Assembly (NCBI RefSeq): GCF_001642575.1
Contig: NZ_LXNG01000011.1
Location: 1 to 64,000 of the forward strand
Length of the DNA: 64,000 nt
Direction: 5' to 3'
DNA from: Xanthomonas floridensis
GTDB taxonomy: Bacteria > Pseudomonadota > Gammaproteobacteria > Xanthomonadales > Xanthomonadaceae
Every line of letters starts with the position of its first letter. Position 1 is the stretch's first letter. Positions 35,408 through 44,032 of the stretch are shown here, one piece after another. The notes beneath the pieces are model-generated. The model had not been told where the DNA came from. It did no database searches and saw nothing but the letters and a program-made list of their open reading frames with translations. Both the position numbers and the translations under genes were made by a program.

Positions 35408-36751
35408 TCAGCCGTTGAGCAGGCCCAGCACCAGGTCACGCGGCAGCTTGCCGGTTTCGTTGCGTGGCAGCACCGCGAGCTTGCGCAGGCGGCGTGGCAG
35501 GAAAACCGGGTCAACGCTGACGCGCAGGGCGGCGAGGATCTGTGCCTCGTCCAGGGTCGGGGCGACCACCAGGGCGGCGATGCGGCCGACGGCCTGCCCG
35601 GACTCCGGTGCCAGTTGCACCATGATGCCGTCGACCACGCCGGGGATGGCGAGCAGGCGGCGGGTGAGATCGGCCAACGAGGCGCGTTTGCCGGCGATTT
35701 CCAGCAGATCGGCCTGGCGCCCGCGCACCTGGAAACGGCCGTCTTCTGCAACGTCCATCATGTCGGCCAGCAACACCGGCGAGGCCAGATGCGGCGCATG
35801 GACCAGCGTGCCGGCAGCCTGGGTTTCCAGGCGTACGCCCGGCAGCGGCGTCCATGCGGCCTCCAGCGCAGTGCGGCGCACCGCAAATACGCAGGTTTCG
35901 GTGGAGCCGAACATCTCGCGGACTTCGCCGCCAAAGCGCGCTTCGGCCGCCGCCGCGATCTCCTGCGCCAGCGGTGCAGTGGCCGAAACGATGCCGACCA
36001 GCGGCGGCAACACCACGCCCGATTCGACCAGCGCGCGCAGATGCACGGGCGTGGTCACCAGCACGCGTGGCTCCGGAACCTCCGCTAACGCGCGTGCCAC
36101 ATCGTCCGGAAAGAACGGCCGGCCAGCGTGTACCGCCAGCGTGGTCACCATCGGCAGCAGCACCGACAATTCCATGCCGTACATGTGCTGCGGCGGCACC
36201 GTGGCCACCACGTGCGGCACCGCGTCGGTGTGCGCCCACAGGCTTTGCAGCGCAACCAGGTCCTGCCGGGTGCTGGTCAGGAAGCTGCCCCAGGTCTTGG
36301 GATTGGGTTGCGGGCTGCCGGTACTGCCGGAGGTGAAGCCGATCGCCACCAGGGCGTCGTCGGCCAATTGCGGTATAGGGCCGTCGGCTTGCGGCAGCTC
36401 GGTGGGCAGTTGCCAATAGCGTGGCGGCGCCAGCTCCAGCGCCAGATCGCCCAGGCAATAAGCATCAGCGTGCCGCGCCTGCACCTCGCCGACCACGGCA
36501 GGCGCGCGCGAGGACGGTAGCAGCGACACCTGCCCGCGCAACGCGCAGGCATAGAAGGCCACCATGAACCGGTAGCGGTCTTCGCACAGATTCACCGCAT
36601 GACGCCCGTCGGGCAGCTGCTGCGCCAGTCCGTGCACGTGCGCGATGAAGGTTGCCAGATCGACCGACTGCCCCGCGCGCCACGCCAGCGGCCGGCCAGG
36701 CGCGCCGACGGCCATGGGGTGGGAAACAGCAGAAGCAGGCAGGCTGGGCAT
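35408..36751 (-). CDS. xanA2: AMP-dependent 3-hydroxybenzoate:ACP ligase
   Basis: The protein has 447 residues. It has the adenylation P-loop FTSGSTGSPQPNPKTW, FGSTET as the AMP-binding motif and GRQADLLEIAGKR with the hinge. The C-terminal catalytic Lys lies in PRNETGKLPRD. It is shorter than usual acyl-CoA ligases, like other aryl-polyene starter ligases. Known work assigns XanA2 as the ATP-dependent ligase that loads 3-HBA on the ACP XanC; position beside xanB2 supports the same role. ATG 36751 is chosen; another Met 12 codons later (MAVGAPG) is possible. Confidence 0.87.
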   Translation of the reverse strand: MPSLPASAVSHPMAVGAPGRPLAWRAGQSVDLATFIAHVHGLAQQLPDGRHAVNLCEDRYRFMVAFYACALRGQVSLLPSSRAPAVVGEVQARHADAYCLGDLALELAPPRYWQLPTELPQADGPIPQLADDALVAIGFTSGSTGSPQPNPKTWGSFLTSTRQDLVALQSLWAHTDAVPHVVATVPPQHMYGMELSVLLPMVTTLAVHAGRPFFPDDVARALAEVPEPRVLVTTPVHLRALVESGVVLPPLVGIVSATAPLAQEIAAAAEARFGGEVREMFGSTETCVFAVRRTALEAAWTPLPGVRLETQAAGTLVHAPHLASPVLLADMMDVAEDGRFQVRGRQADLLEIAGKRASLADLTRRLLAIPGVVDGIMVQLAPESGQAVGRIAALVVAPTLDEAQILAALRVSVDPVFLPRRLRKLAVLPRNETGKLPRDLVLGLLNG

Positions 36752-37749
36752 GTGTATCGACAATCGCAAAAGCGCGCTAGCTTGGCCGCCGCCCGGGCCG
36801 CTGGCAAGTCGGGAGCTTCCCGGTCGCTGGTGCGGTAACGCTGCACTGCAGGCATCGCGGCCGAGCGAGCGGTATCCAAGCGCAGGACGGCAGCGGCGCG
36901 CAGGGCAGGACGCACTGGCAAACCTCGCCCGGTAGCGCATGCCGTGCATAGTTTGGAATGAGCGTTGGCATTTGAATTTGAATTGGAATCGGCGTTGACG
37001 CCAGCGTCGCTGCCGATGAATCAGCGCCTGCGCACTGGGCGGTCTGCCGGAATGATGCATGCCGGCATCCTGGCGGCCGATTGCGATGTCGACTTGCATC
37101 CCCACCAACGCGCGTGCCGGGGCGGCTGCCCGACCGTGCAGGCACCACCGCGGTGAGTGCGGACGGCAGCGAAGAACGGCATTGCACGACTGTTTGATAT
37201 CGCACCTGGCACCGGCGGTACGTCTCCAGAAGCCTCGCAGCAGTCGCGTCGATGACGCCTGCTACCAGCGCACGCGATCCGGTTCTGCACGTGCGCTTCA
37301 TCTTCTCGCAATGGGAATCATCACTGCGCAGTCCATCATGCCGCGCGCAGGACTTCTGCGGCACGTGCAGGGTAGCCGCCCGTCGACAGCCACCATGCGC
37401 GCTTGCAGGCCTGTGACTTTTTTTCGGTGTCGCCAATGACGATCGTCTGGCGCAACGCAGCGCATTGCGTGCAATGCAACATCGCCAGCCGTGCGCCGGG
37501 CGGGCCACGCTGAAGCAGTCACTTTTCGCACCGTTGGGTATCCTCGGATGCAGGCCATTGCGCGACGTCCTGAAGCATGCCCACCGCAGTGGCGTCTATC
37601 GCTGCGAGTGCCCGCAATGGTCGCGCTCGTCTTGCTGACCTCACCGCATGCCATCGCCACACGCAGCCCACGCATGACCTGTGGCCCAAGCCCCGCGCGT
37701 GGGCGAACTGCTAGGCTTGCCTGCTCTCCGTTGCGTCCCGTTGTCTCCG
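36752..37749. other. One-kilobase divergent intergenic region
   Basis: About 1 kb separates xanA2 (minus) and the S9 peptidase (plus). Short open frames exist on both strands, but none has a convincing start, domain or codon bias. Around 36970-36990 there are three tandem-like GAATTTGAATTGGAATCGG-type short repeats, and near 37417 a run of seven T. It probably holds both promoters; no clear boxes stand out. Confidence 0.4.
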
Positions 37750-40125
37750 ATGCCCAGACTGTTGCCATTGTCCCTCCTGCTGCTGGCCGCCACTGCGCAT
37801 GCGCAGTCCGCCGCACCGCTCACCATCGAACAGGTGATGGCCGATCCGGACTGGATCGGGCCGTCGGTCGAGCAGGCGTGGTGGCAATGGGACGGCAAAC
37901 AGGTGCAATACCTGCTCAAGCGCGACGGCAGCCCGGTGCGCGACACCTACCGCCAGGGCATCGACGGTGCCGCCGCCGAACGCGTCGCCGATACCGCGCG
38001 TGCCGGCCTGGATGCCGCCAACCCCAGCTATGACGCCACCCGCCAGCGCATGCTGTTCGCGCGCAACGGCGACATCTTCCTGCGCGATCTGCGCTCGGGC
38101 GCGCTCACCCAGCTGACCCGCAGCAACGAGGTCGAATCGCGCCCGCAATTCGCCAGCGATGGCGGTGCGATCTGGCGTGCGGGCAACAACTGGTACCACT
38201 GGCGCGCCGATGGCGGCACCGCGCAGGTTGCGGTGGTCAAGGCCGAGCGCGATCCCAATGCCGCGCCCAAGGCCGATACGTTGCGCGAGCAGCAACTGGC
38301 CACGCTGGCAACGCTGCGGCGCGACCGCGAACAACGCGATGCGCTGCGCACCCAGGAAGACGCCTGGCGCCGTGCCGATGCCACCCGCGCCGCCGCGCCG
38401 GTGTATCTGGGCGATGAGGTCGAGATCGTCGACAGCGCCTTGTCGCCGGACGGCCGCCACCTGCTGGTGGTCACCCAGGCCAAGAATGCCGAAGAGGGCC
38501 AGGCCGGCAAGATGCCCAAGTACGTCACTGAATCCGGTTACGAGGAATTCCAGGAAGTGCGTACCCGCGTGGGTCGCAACGCGCCGGTCGCGCACGCGCT
38601 GTGGCTGGTGGACGTCACCGGCGGCAGCGCGCGGCAGCTGTCGTTCGACGCGCTGCCGGGCATCGCCACCGATCCGCTGGCCAGCCTGCGCAAGGCCGCC
38701 AAGCGCGATGCGCTCAAGGGCAACCGCGCGGTGCGGGTGGAAAGCGATGGCGATGGCAGTGGTCCGGCGGTGCACTGGAGCGACGACGGCCGCAACGTGG
38801 CGGTGGAAATCCGCGCCACCGACAACAAGGACCGCTGGATCGCCAGCGTGGACCTGGACGCGGCCAAGCTGCAGCCGCGTCATCGGCTGAGCGATGGCGC
38901 CTGGATCAACTGGGACTTCAACGATTTCGGCTGGTTGCCCGACAACCGCACGCTGTGGCTGCTGTCCGAAGAGTCCGGCTACTCACAGCTGTACACGATC
39001 GACGGCAACGGCAAGCCGCGCCAGCGCACGCGTGGCAAGTGGGAAGTGTCGATGCCGGTGCCCAATGCCGATGGCAGCGGCATGTACTTCCTGTGCAACC
39101 AGAAGTGGCCGGGCGACTACGAGGTGTGCAAGCTCGACCTGCGCACCGATCAGCTCACCGAGGTGACCGCCTTGAATGGCGTGGAAGGCTTCAGCCTGTC
39201 GCCGAACGGGCAGCAGCTGTTGGTGCGTTACTCCGGCGCGTATCTGCCACCGCAACTGGCGGTGGTACCGGCCGCCGGCGGCCAGGCCACGGTGCTCACC
39301 GACACGCGCACGCCGGCCTTCAAGGCGCAGACGTGGATCGCACCGCAGTACGTGCAGGTGCCGTCCAAACACGGCGCCGGCACGGTCTGGGGCAAGTATT
39401 ACGGCCCGCAGACGCCCGAGCCGGGCAAGCAGTATCCGGTCGTGATGTTCGTGCATGGCGCCGGCTACCTGCAGAACGTTTCGCAGCGCTACACACCGTA
39501 TTTCCGCGAGCAGATGTTCCACAACCTGCTGGTGCAGCAGGGCTACATCGTGCTGGATCTGGATTATCGCGCCTCCGAAGGCTACGGCCGCGACTGGCGC
39601 ACCGCGATCTACCGCAACATGGGCCACCCGGAGCTGGAAGACTACCTGGACGGCCTGGACTGGCTGGTGGCCACCAAGCAGGGCGATCGCAATCGCGCCG
39701 GCATCTATGGTGGTTCCTACGGCGGTTTCATGACCTACATGGCGCTGTTCCGCAGTCCCGGCACCTTCAAGGCCGGCGCGGCGCTGCGGCCGGTGGGCGA
39801 CTGGATGCAGTACAACCACGAGTACACCTCCAACATCCTCAATACTCCCGAGCTCGACCCGCAGGCCTACAAGACCTCCTCGCCGATCAACTACGCCGAC
39901 GGGCTGCAGGACCATCTGCTGATCGCCCACGGCATGATCGACGACAACGTGTTCTTCAAGGACTCGGTGGACATGACGCAGAAGCTGATCGAGTTGCACA
40001 AGGACAACTGGCAGGTGGCGCCCTATCCGCTGGAACGCCACGGCTTTACCCGCGCCGACGCGTGGCTGGACGAGTACAAGCGCATCCTCAAGCTGTTCAA
40101 CCAACAGGTGAAGCCGCAGCGCTAA
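37750..40125 (+). CDS. Secreted S9-family prolyl oligopeptidase / dipeptidyl-peptidase IV-like
   Basis: The protein has 791 residues. Signal peptide MPRLLPLSLLLLAATAHAQS, cleaved after AHA, sends it to the periplasm or outside. The N-terminal beta-propeller covers roughly residues 40-530, followed by the alpha/beta hydrolase domain. The nucleophile is Ser656 in GGSYGGFM, the Asp is 731 or 732 in MIDDNV and the His is 764 in PLERHGF. The family cleaves short peptides after Pro or Ala, often as dipeptides. ATG 37750 was chosen because the signal peptide starts there; the frame extends 23 codons upstream. It stands alone, divergent from the xanA2 gene. Confidence 0.92.
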   Translation: MPRLLPLSLLLLAATAHAQSAAPLTIEQVMADPDWIGPSVEQAWWQWDGKQVQYLLKRDGSPVRDTYRQGIDGAAAERVADTARAGLDAANPSYDATRQRMLFARNGDIFLRDLRSGALTQLTRSNEVESRPQFASDGGAIWRAGNNWYHWRADGGTAQVAVVKAERDPNAAPKADTLREQQLATLATLRRDREQRDALRTQEDAWRRADATRAAAPVYLGDEVEIVDSALSPDGRHLLVVTQAKNAEEGQAGKMPKYVTESGYEEFQEVRTRVGRNAPVAHALWLVDVTGGSARQLSFDALPGIATDPLASLRKAAKRDALKGNRAVRVESDGDGSGPAVHWSDDGRNVAVEIRATDNKDRWIASVDLDAAKLQPRHRLSDGAWINWDFNDFGWLPDNRTLWLLSEESGYSQLYTIDGNGKPRQRTRGKWEVSMPVPNADGSGMYFLCNQKWPGDYEVCKLDLRTDQLTEVTALNGVEGFSLSPNGQQLLVRYSGAYLPPQLAVVPAAGGQATVLTDTRTPAFKAQTWIAPQYVQVPSKHGAGTVWGKYYGPQTPEPGKQYPVVMFVHGAGYLQNVSQRYTPYFREQMFHNLLVQQGYIVLDLDYRASEGYGRDWRTAIYRNMGHPELEDYLDGLDWLVATKQGDRNRAGIYGGSYGGFMTYMALFRSPGTFKAGAALRPVGDWMQYNHEYTSNILNTPELDPQAYKTSSPINYADGLQDHLLIAHGMIDDNVFFKDSVDMTQKLIELHKDNWQVAPYPLERHGFTRADAWLDEYKRILKLFNQQVKPQR

Positions 40126-40504
40126 CCGGATGCTGCGCCCATTACGAGATGGGCGCAGCGGGCGCTGAAGGAACGCGCCGTCGCGTCTGCAGCCGCGGCC
40201 ATGTACGCAAGAAACCACGCCTGCCATACAGGCCAGGCAGGTATCGAACCGCTTGGACCAGCACTGCCTTCGTTTGTCCGGGCAAGCGTGGCCCGCGCAG
40301 AGGTACAGGCCGGCCGCGAGTGTCACGCCACCGTCTTGTTGCCATGCGCTCACCTGTCCGTACGCCAGTGGCTCTAAGCTTGGCGCCAGGATCGGCAGCG
40401 CGATGCTGCGTTTGCGCCGCGCTGCACCGGCCTGCCGCATGCCCGGCGCGCCGCGGGCGTGGTGGCGATGACCAACGACGCTGTGGCGCACACGAGGAGA
40501 CGCG
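40126..40504. other. Intergenic region before the TPR-like gene
   Basis: About 380 bases without a convincing gene. GGAGACGCG before ATG 40505 is a good ribosome binding site for the next gene. I see no terminator with a U-tract for the peptidase gene. Confidence 0.35.
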
Positions 40505-41221
40505 ATGGGCCTGTGGGACCGTTTGTTTGGACGCAAGACCGCCGCGGCGCAGACGCCGCGCACCGAGCCCACCGTGGCGTGCGCCGCTGTCGAAGAGAAC
40601 GCAGGGACGGCGGTCGATATCGACCCGGCCCTGCAGCCTGCACTGGCCGCATTCCAGCGTGGCGACCACGTTGGCGCCTACAACGCGGCGCAGGCGCAGC
40701 TGCAGGCAGGGGCCGACGCACAACGGCTGTGCGCGTTGTCGCTGAGCGCACTGGATCGTTACCGCGAGGCCTATCCGCATTGGCTGGCGCTGTACGAACT
40801 GGAGCCCACCGCGCACAACGCGTTGCAGTTGGCCACGACAGCGGTGATGTGCAACGAGATCGCACGCGGTGAGCAGTGGCTGCTGACCTTCGACGATCTC
40901 AATGCGCAGGAACGCGCGACCTCCCCGGCCACCGCGCGTACCAGCTTCCTGACCGCGCTGACCCGCGCCGGCCATGGCGCGCATGCCCTTCCGCATCTGG
41001 AATGGCTGCGCGAGGCCTATGCCGGCATGTCGATCACCGACAGTCATTTTCTCTATGTGCGCGGCCTGCCGTTCCTGGAAGCTTTCCTGGAACGCAGCAC
41101 GCCGTTGCTGCGCGAATGCCTGCCGGCGCAGGCCCTGCCCGGCTGGTATGCACAGCTGCAGCCCGCGCTGGACCCGCCCGGGCAGGCGGCGGTGGCGGCC
41201 CATATTGCCTCGCTGCAATGA
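40505..41221 (+). CDS. TPR-like cytoplasmic protein of unknown function
   Basis: The protein has 238 residues. It begins MGLWDRLFGRK, a start often seen in small proteins linked to membrane or secretion modules. A series of helical pairs follows (for example ALAAFQRGDHVGAYNAAQAQ), which resembles tetratricopeptide-type solenoids with repeated Ala-Leu pattern. No signal peptide is present. AGGAGACGCG precedes ATG 40505. Its stop overlaps the next ATG (ATGA), so it is coupled to the membrane protein behind it. No function is known to me. Confidence 0.75.
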   Translation: MGLWDRLFGRKTAAAQTPRTEPTVACAAVEENAGTAVDIDPALQPALAAFQRGDHVGAYNAAQAQLQAGADAQRLCALSLSALDRYREAYPHWLALYELEPTAHNALQLATTAVMCNEIARGEQWLLTFDDLNAQERATSPATARTSFLTALTRAGHGAHALPHLEWLREAYAGMSITDSHFLYVRGLPFLEAFLERSTPLLRECLPAQALPGWYAQLQPALDPPGQAAVAAHIASLQ

Positions 41222-41778
41222 ACGCGTCACTGCGCACATCGTTGCAGCCACGCGGCGGGTTCGTGACGCCGCTGGCCTGGGTGTCGCTGCTGCTGGGCGT
41301 GGTCAGTGCGCTGACCAATCTGTTCCAGGTCGTGGTGCTGGTGGCGGTCCCCGATGCCACCGCGCTTGCGCTGCCTGCCGGCATGCGCATGCCGCACTCC
41401 TGGCAATGGCTGATCGACCACGCGATGTCGCTGTCGGTGCTGGGCGTGGTGCTCTCGGTGGTATTTACCTGGCTGAGCTGGGCGTTGCTGCAGCGCCGCG
41501 AATGGGCGCGGATCGGTTTCGTGGTGGTGCTGCTCGCCACCGGGCTGCTGAACTTCGGCGGGCTTGCAGTGATCGGGCCGCTGTTCGACGGCGTGCAGGC
41601 GATGCTGCCGGCCGACCTGTCCAACAGCCCCGACTGGCCGCAGATGCAGGCGCGCCTGCAAGCCACCCGGCAGATGGCGCTGGTCCTTACCGGGCTGGGT
41701 GCGCTGGCGATCGGAGGCGTGCACGCGGCACTGGCCTGGCGGCTGTGCACGCCGACGGTGCGCGCCGAGTTCCATTGA
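41218..41778 (+). CDS. Four-helix membrane protein of unknown function
   Basis: The protein has 186 residues with four hydrophobic segments: FVTPLAWVSLLLGVVSALTN, AMSLSVLGVVLSVVFTWLSW, IGFVVVLLATGLLNFGGLAV and MALVLTGLGALAIGGVHAAL. The loop between helices 3 and 4 has a short acidic stretch (NSPDWPQMQ). ATG 41218 overlaps the previous TGA, which fits a two-gene unit with the TPR-like protein. I do not recognise the family; the layout is like DUF-type small inner-membrane proteins. Confidence 0.78.
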   Translation: MNASLRTSLQPRGGFVTPLAWVSLLLGVVSALTNLFQVVVLVAVPDATALALPAGMRMPHSWQWLIDHAMSLSVLGVVLSVVFTWLSWALLQRREWARIGFVVVLLATGLLNFGGLAVIGPLFDGVQAMLPADLSNSPDWPQMQARLQATRQMALVLTGLGALAIGGVHAALAWRLCTPTVRAEFH

Positions 41779-42021
41779 TCGAACCGGCAGCATGCCGGCA
41801 AGCACGCAGCAGCCCGCGTCGCCGGTCCTTGGCTCTGGCGTGATCCTTCCGCTGTTGGAACGGTCCTGCTGTCTCGACCTGCGTCTGCCTGGACCGCTCA
41901 CACTGGCAAGCCGCGCATGTAGTGCACCGGCCGTCTGCGCAGCCGGCTGTCCATGCGTCGGATGGCGGCTCCGTGCTGGCATCCGTGCCACCGCCGGCTC
42001 GCGCCGAGGGCACACCCGCAG

Positions 42022-42345
42022 CTTGATCGCCGGTGTGCGAAAAGCCCGATAGTCGTGGCAATGGCGTTTCGCTGCATCTTGTCCGGCTGGCGGTGCTGGC
42101 CAAGCACGTGCCTGCAAAGAGCGGACACCTACGTTGATCGATGGCGTGCGGAAAGCCCGCTGGTCGCGGCGACGGCGGGTCGCTGCGTCTTGCCTGGCTG
42201 GCAGATGCCGGCCGAGCACATGCCTTGCAATGCGCGCACCAGAACCTTGATCGCTGGTGTGCGAAAAGCCCCGGTGGTCGTGGCGATGGCGTGTCGCTGC
42301 GCCTTTGCACGGCTGGTGGATGCTGGCCGAGCATCTGCCGCAATT
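42022..42345. repeat. Three degenerate tandem repeats of about 111 bp
   Basis: Units start at 42022, 42133 and 42246 (111, 113 and about 100 bp). Each begins with TTGATCG, then TG-rich TGTGCGAAAAGCCC-like sequence, TCGCTGCG and a CTGGC..GC.GGC.GAGCA segment. By eye units agree at roughly 70 percent of positions. A decayed further unit may lie at about 41838-41930, and a fourth TTGATC follows at 42346. It sits just upstream of hemF. No protein frame is shared by the units, so this looks like a non-coding repeat. Confidence 0.7.
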
Positions 42346-42471
42346 ACGTCTTGATCCTCCTCTCCCGTGTCAATCAAGCCTGTCCAGACCAGCGTACCGA
42401 GCAGGCCACGCATCGTCCTGCGACAAACTGGCGCGTGCGGGTGGACGCACCCGCTGCGGTGCACGGCTTAG

Positions 42472-43380
<909 letters not shown>

Positions 43381-43741
43381 ATCGGTCGCGCGCACCTGGG
43401 CGAATTGCTGCGCGGTGCGGCCAGCCGCCCGCGCCAGGCAGGCTGGCCGGTGCGCGCGCTTCGGCCCCTGACGCATCACGACGGCGCGCTATCTAGCGTC
43501 GCGCGGGAGATGGGCACGCGTTATCGCTGTGGCAGCTATCGACTTGCTGACTGGTAATGGTCAATCACGATCCGCCGTTTCTACATCCGTAGTCAGTTAA
43601 ACCTGAATTGGGAAAATGAAACGCTGTGTTGATTGAGCGAATGAATAACGCCCATTTAAATTTGTGATTAATTGCGGCGAGTAGCATCGGGAGCGCCGTG
43701 CTGCGTTGCGCAATACGCCCTGAAAATCTTGAAACGCGCGC
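43381..43741. other. Intergenic region after hemF
   Basis: About 360 bases; GC-rich near hemF, then AT-rich from about 43560. No convincing gene or hairpin with U-tract for hemF is visible. Small open frames here lack ribosome binding sites. Confidence 0.35.
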
Positions 43742-43856
43742 AATAAAAAAGCCCCGCAGACCAGGGGGAGGTCGGCGGGGCCAGGGAACGGAAACTTGGG
43801 GAGGAGTTTCCGCTCCGAGATCTGCTCCAGGGGATGGGAGAGATCTACCGACAGGC
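43742..43856 (-). ncRNA. sX13: sX13-like small RNA downstream of polA
   Basis: On the minus strand three hairpins with C-rich loops follow each other. The first has AGATCT arms (43819-43824 and 43841-43846) around CTCCCATCCCC. The second has GGAAAC/GTTTCC arms around TCCTCCCCAA. The third is GCCCCGC.GACC / GGTC.GCGGGGC around TCCCCC and ends in T6. Three C-rich loops, a length of about 115 nt and location downstream of polA match sX13 of Xanthomonas, which regulates virulence and other mRNAs through its C-rich loops; identification is from memory. The exact 5' end is uncertain by about 10 bases. TTATAT on the minus strand at 43874-43879 could be the -10 box. Confidence 0.7.
43745..43781 (-). 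terminator. Rho-independent terminator forming the 3' end of the sX13-like RNA
   Basis: On the minus strand GCCCCGC and GACC pair with GGTC and GCGGGGC (43770-43781 with 43751-43762; one bulged base per side), with a C-rich loop. Six T follow (43750-43745), then ATTG. It would end both the sRNA and any read-through from upstream on that strand. Confidence 0.8.
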
Positions 43857-44032
43857 GTTGCGCCCGTCGAGGGATATAACACCATTTTCTACATTGATGG
43901 ATCGTGAAGATAACTGTTAAAAAAATGTAGAATTTAGCGGTTATTCATTCCCTCAAATCAGCTGAATTCGGATTATGTCCGCGTGTCGTATAGCTGGTCT
44001 GCGCATTCAGCATATCAGCGCGCGCGGCTGCG

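Noticed and set aside
37491-38033. Plus-strand frame overlapping the start of the S9 peptidase
   Set aside because: The overlapping frame has a proper signal peptide and protease domains; this one is basic and featureless.
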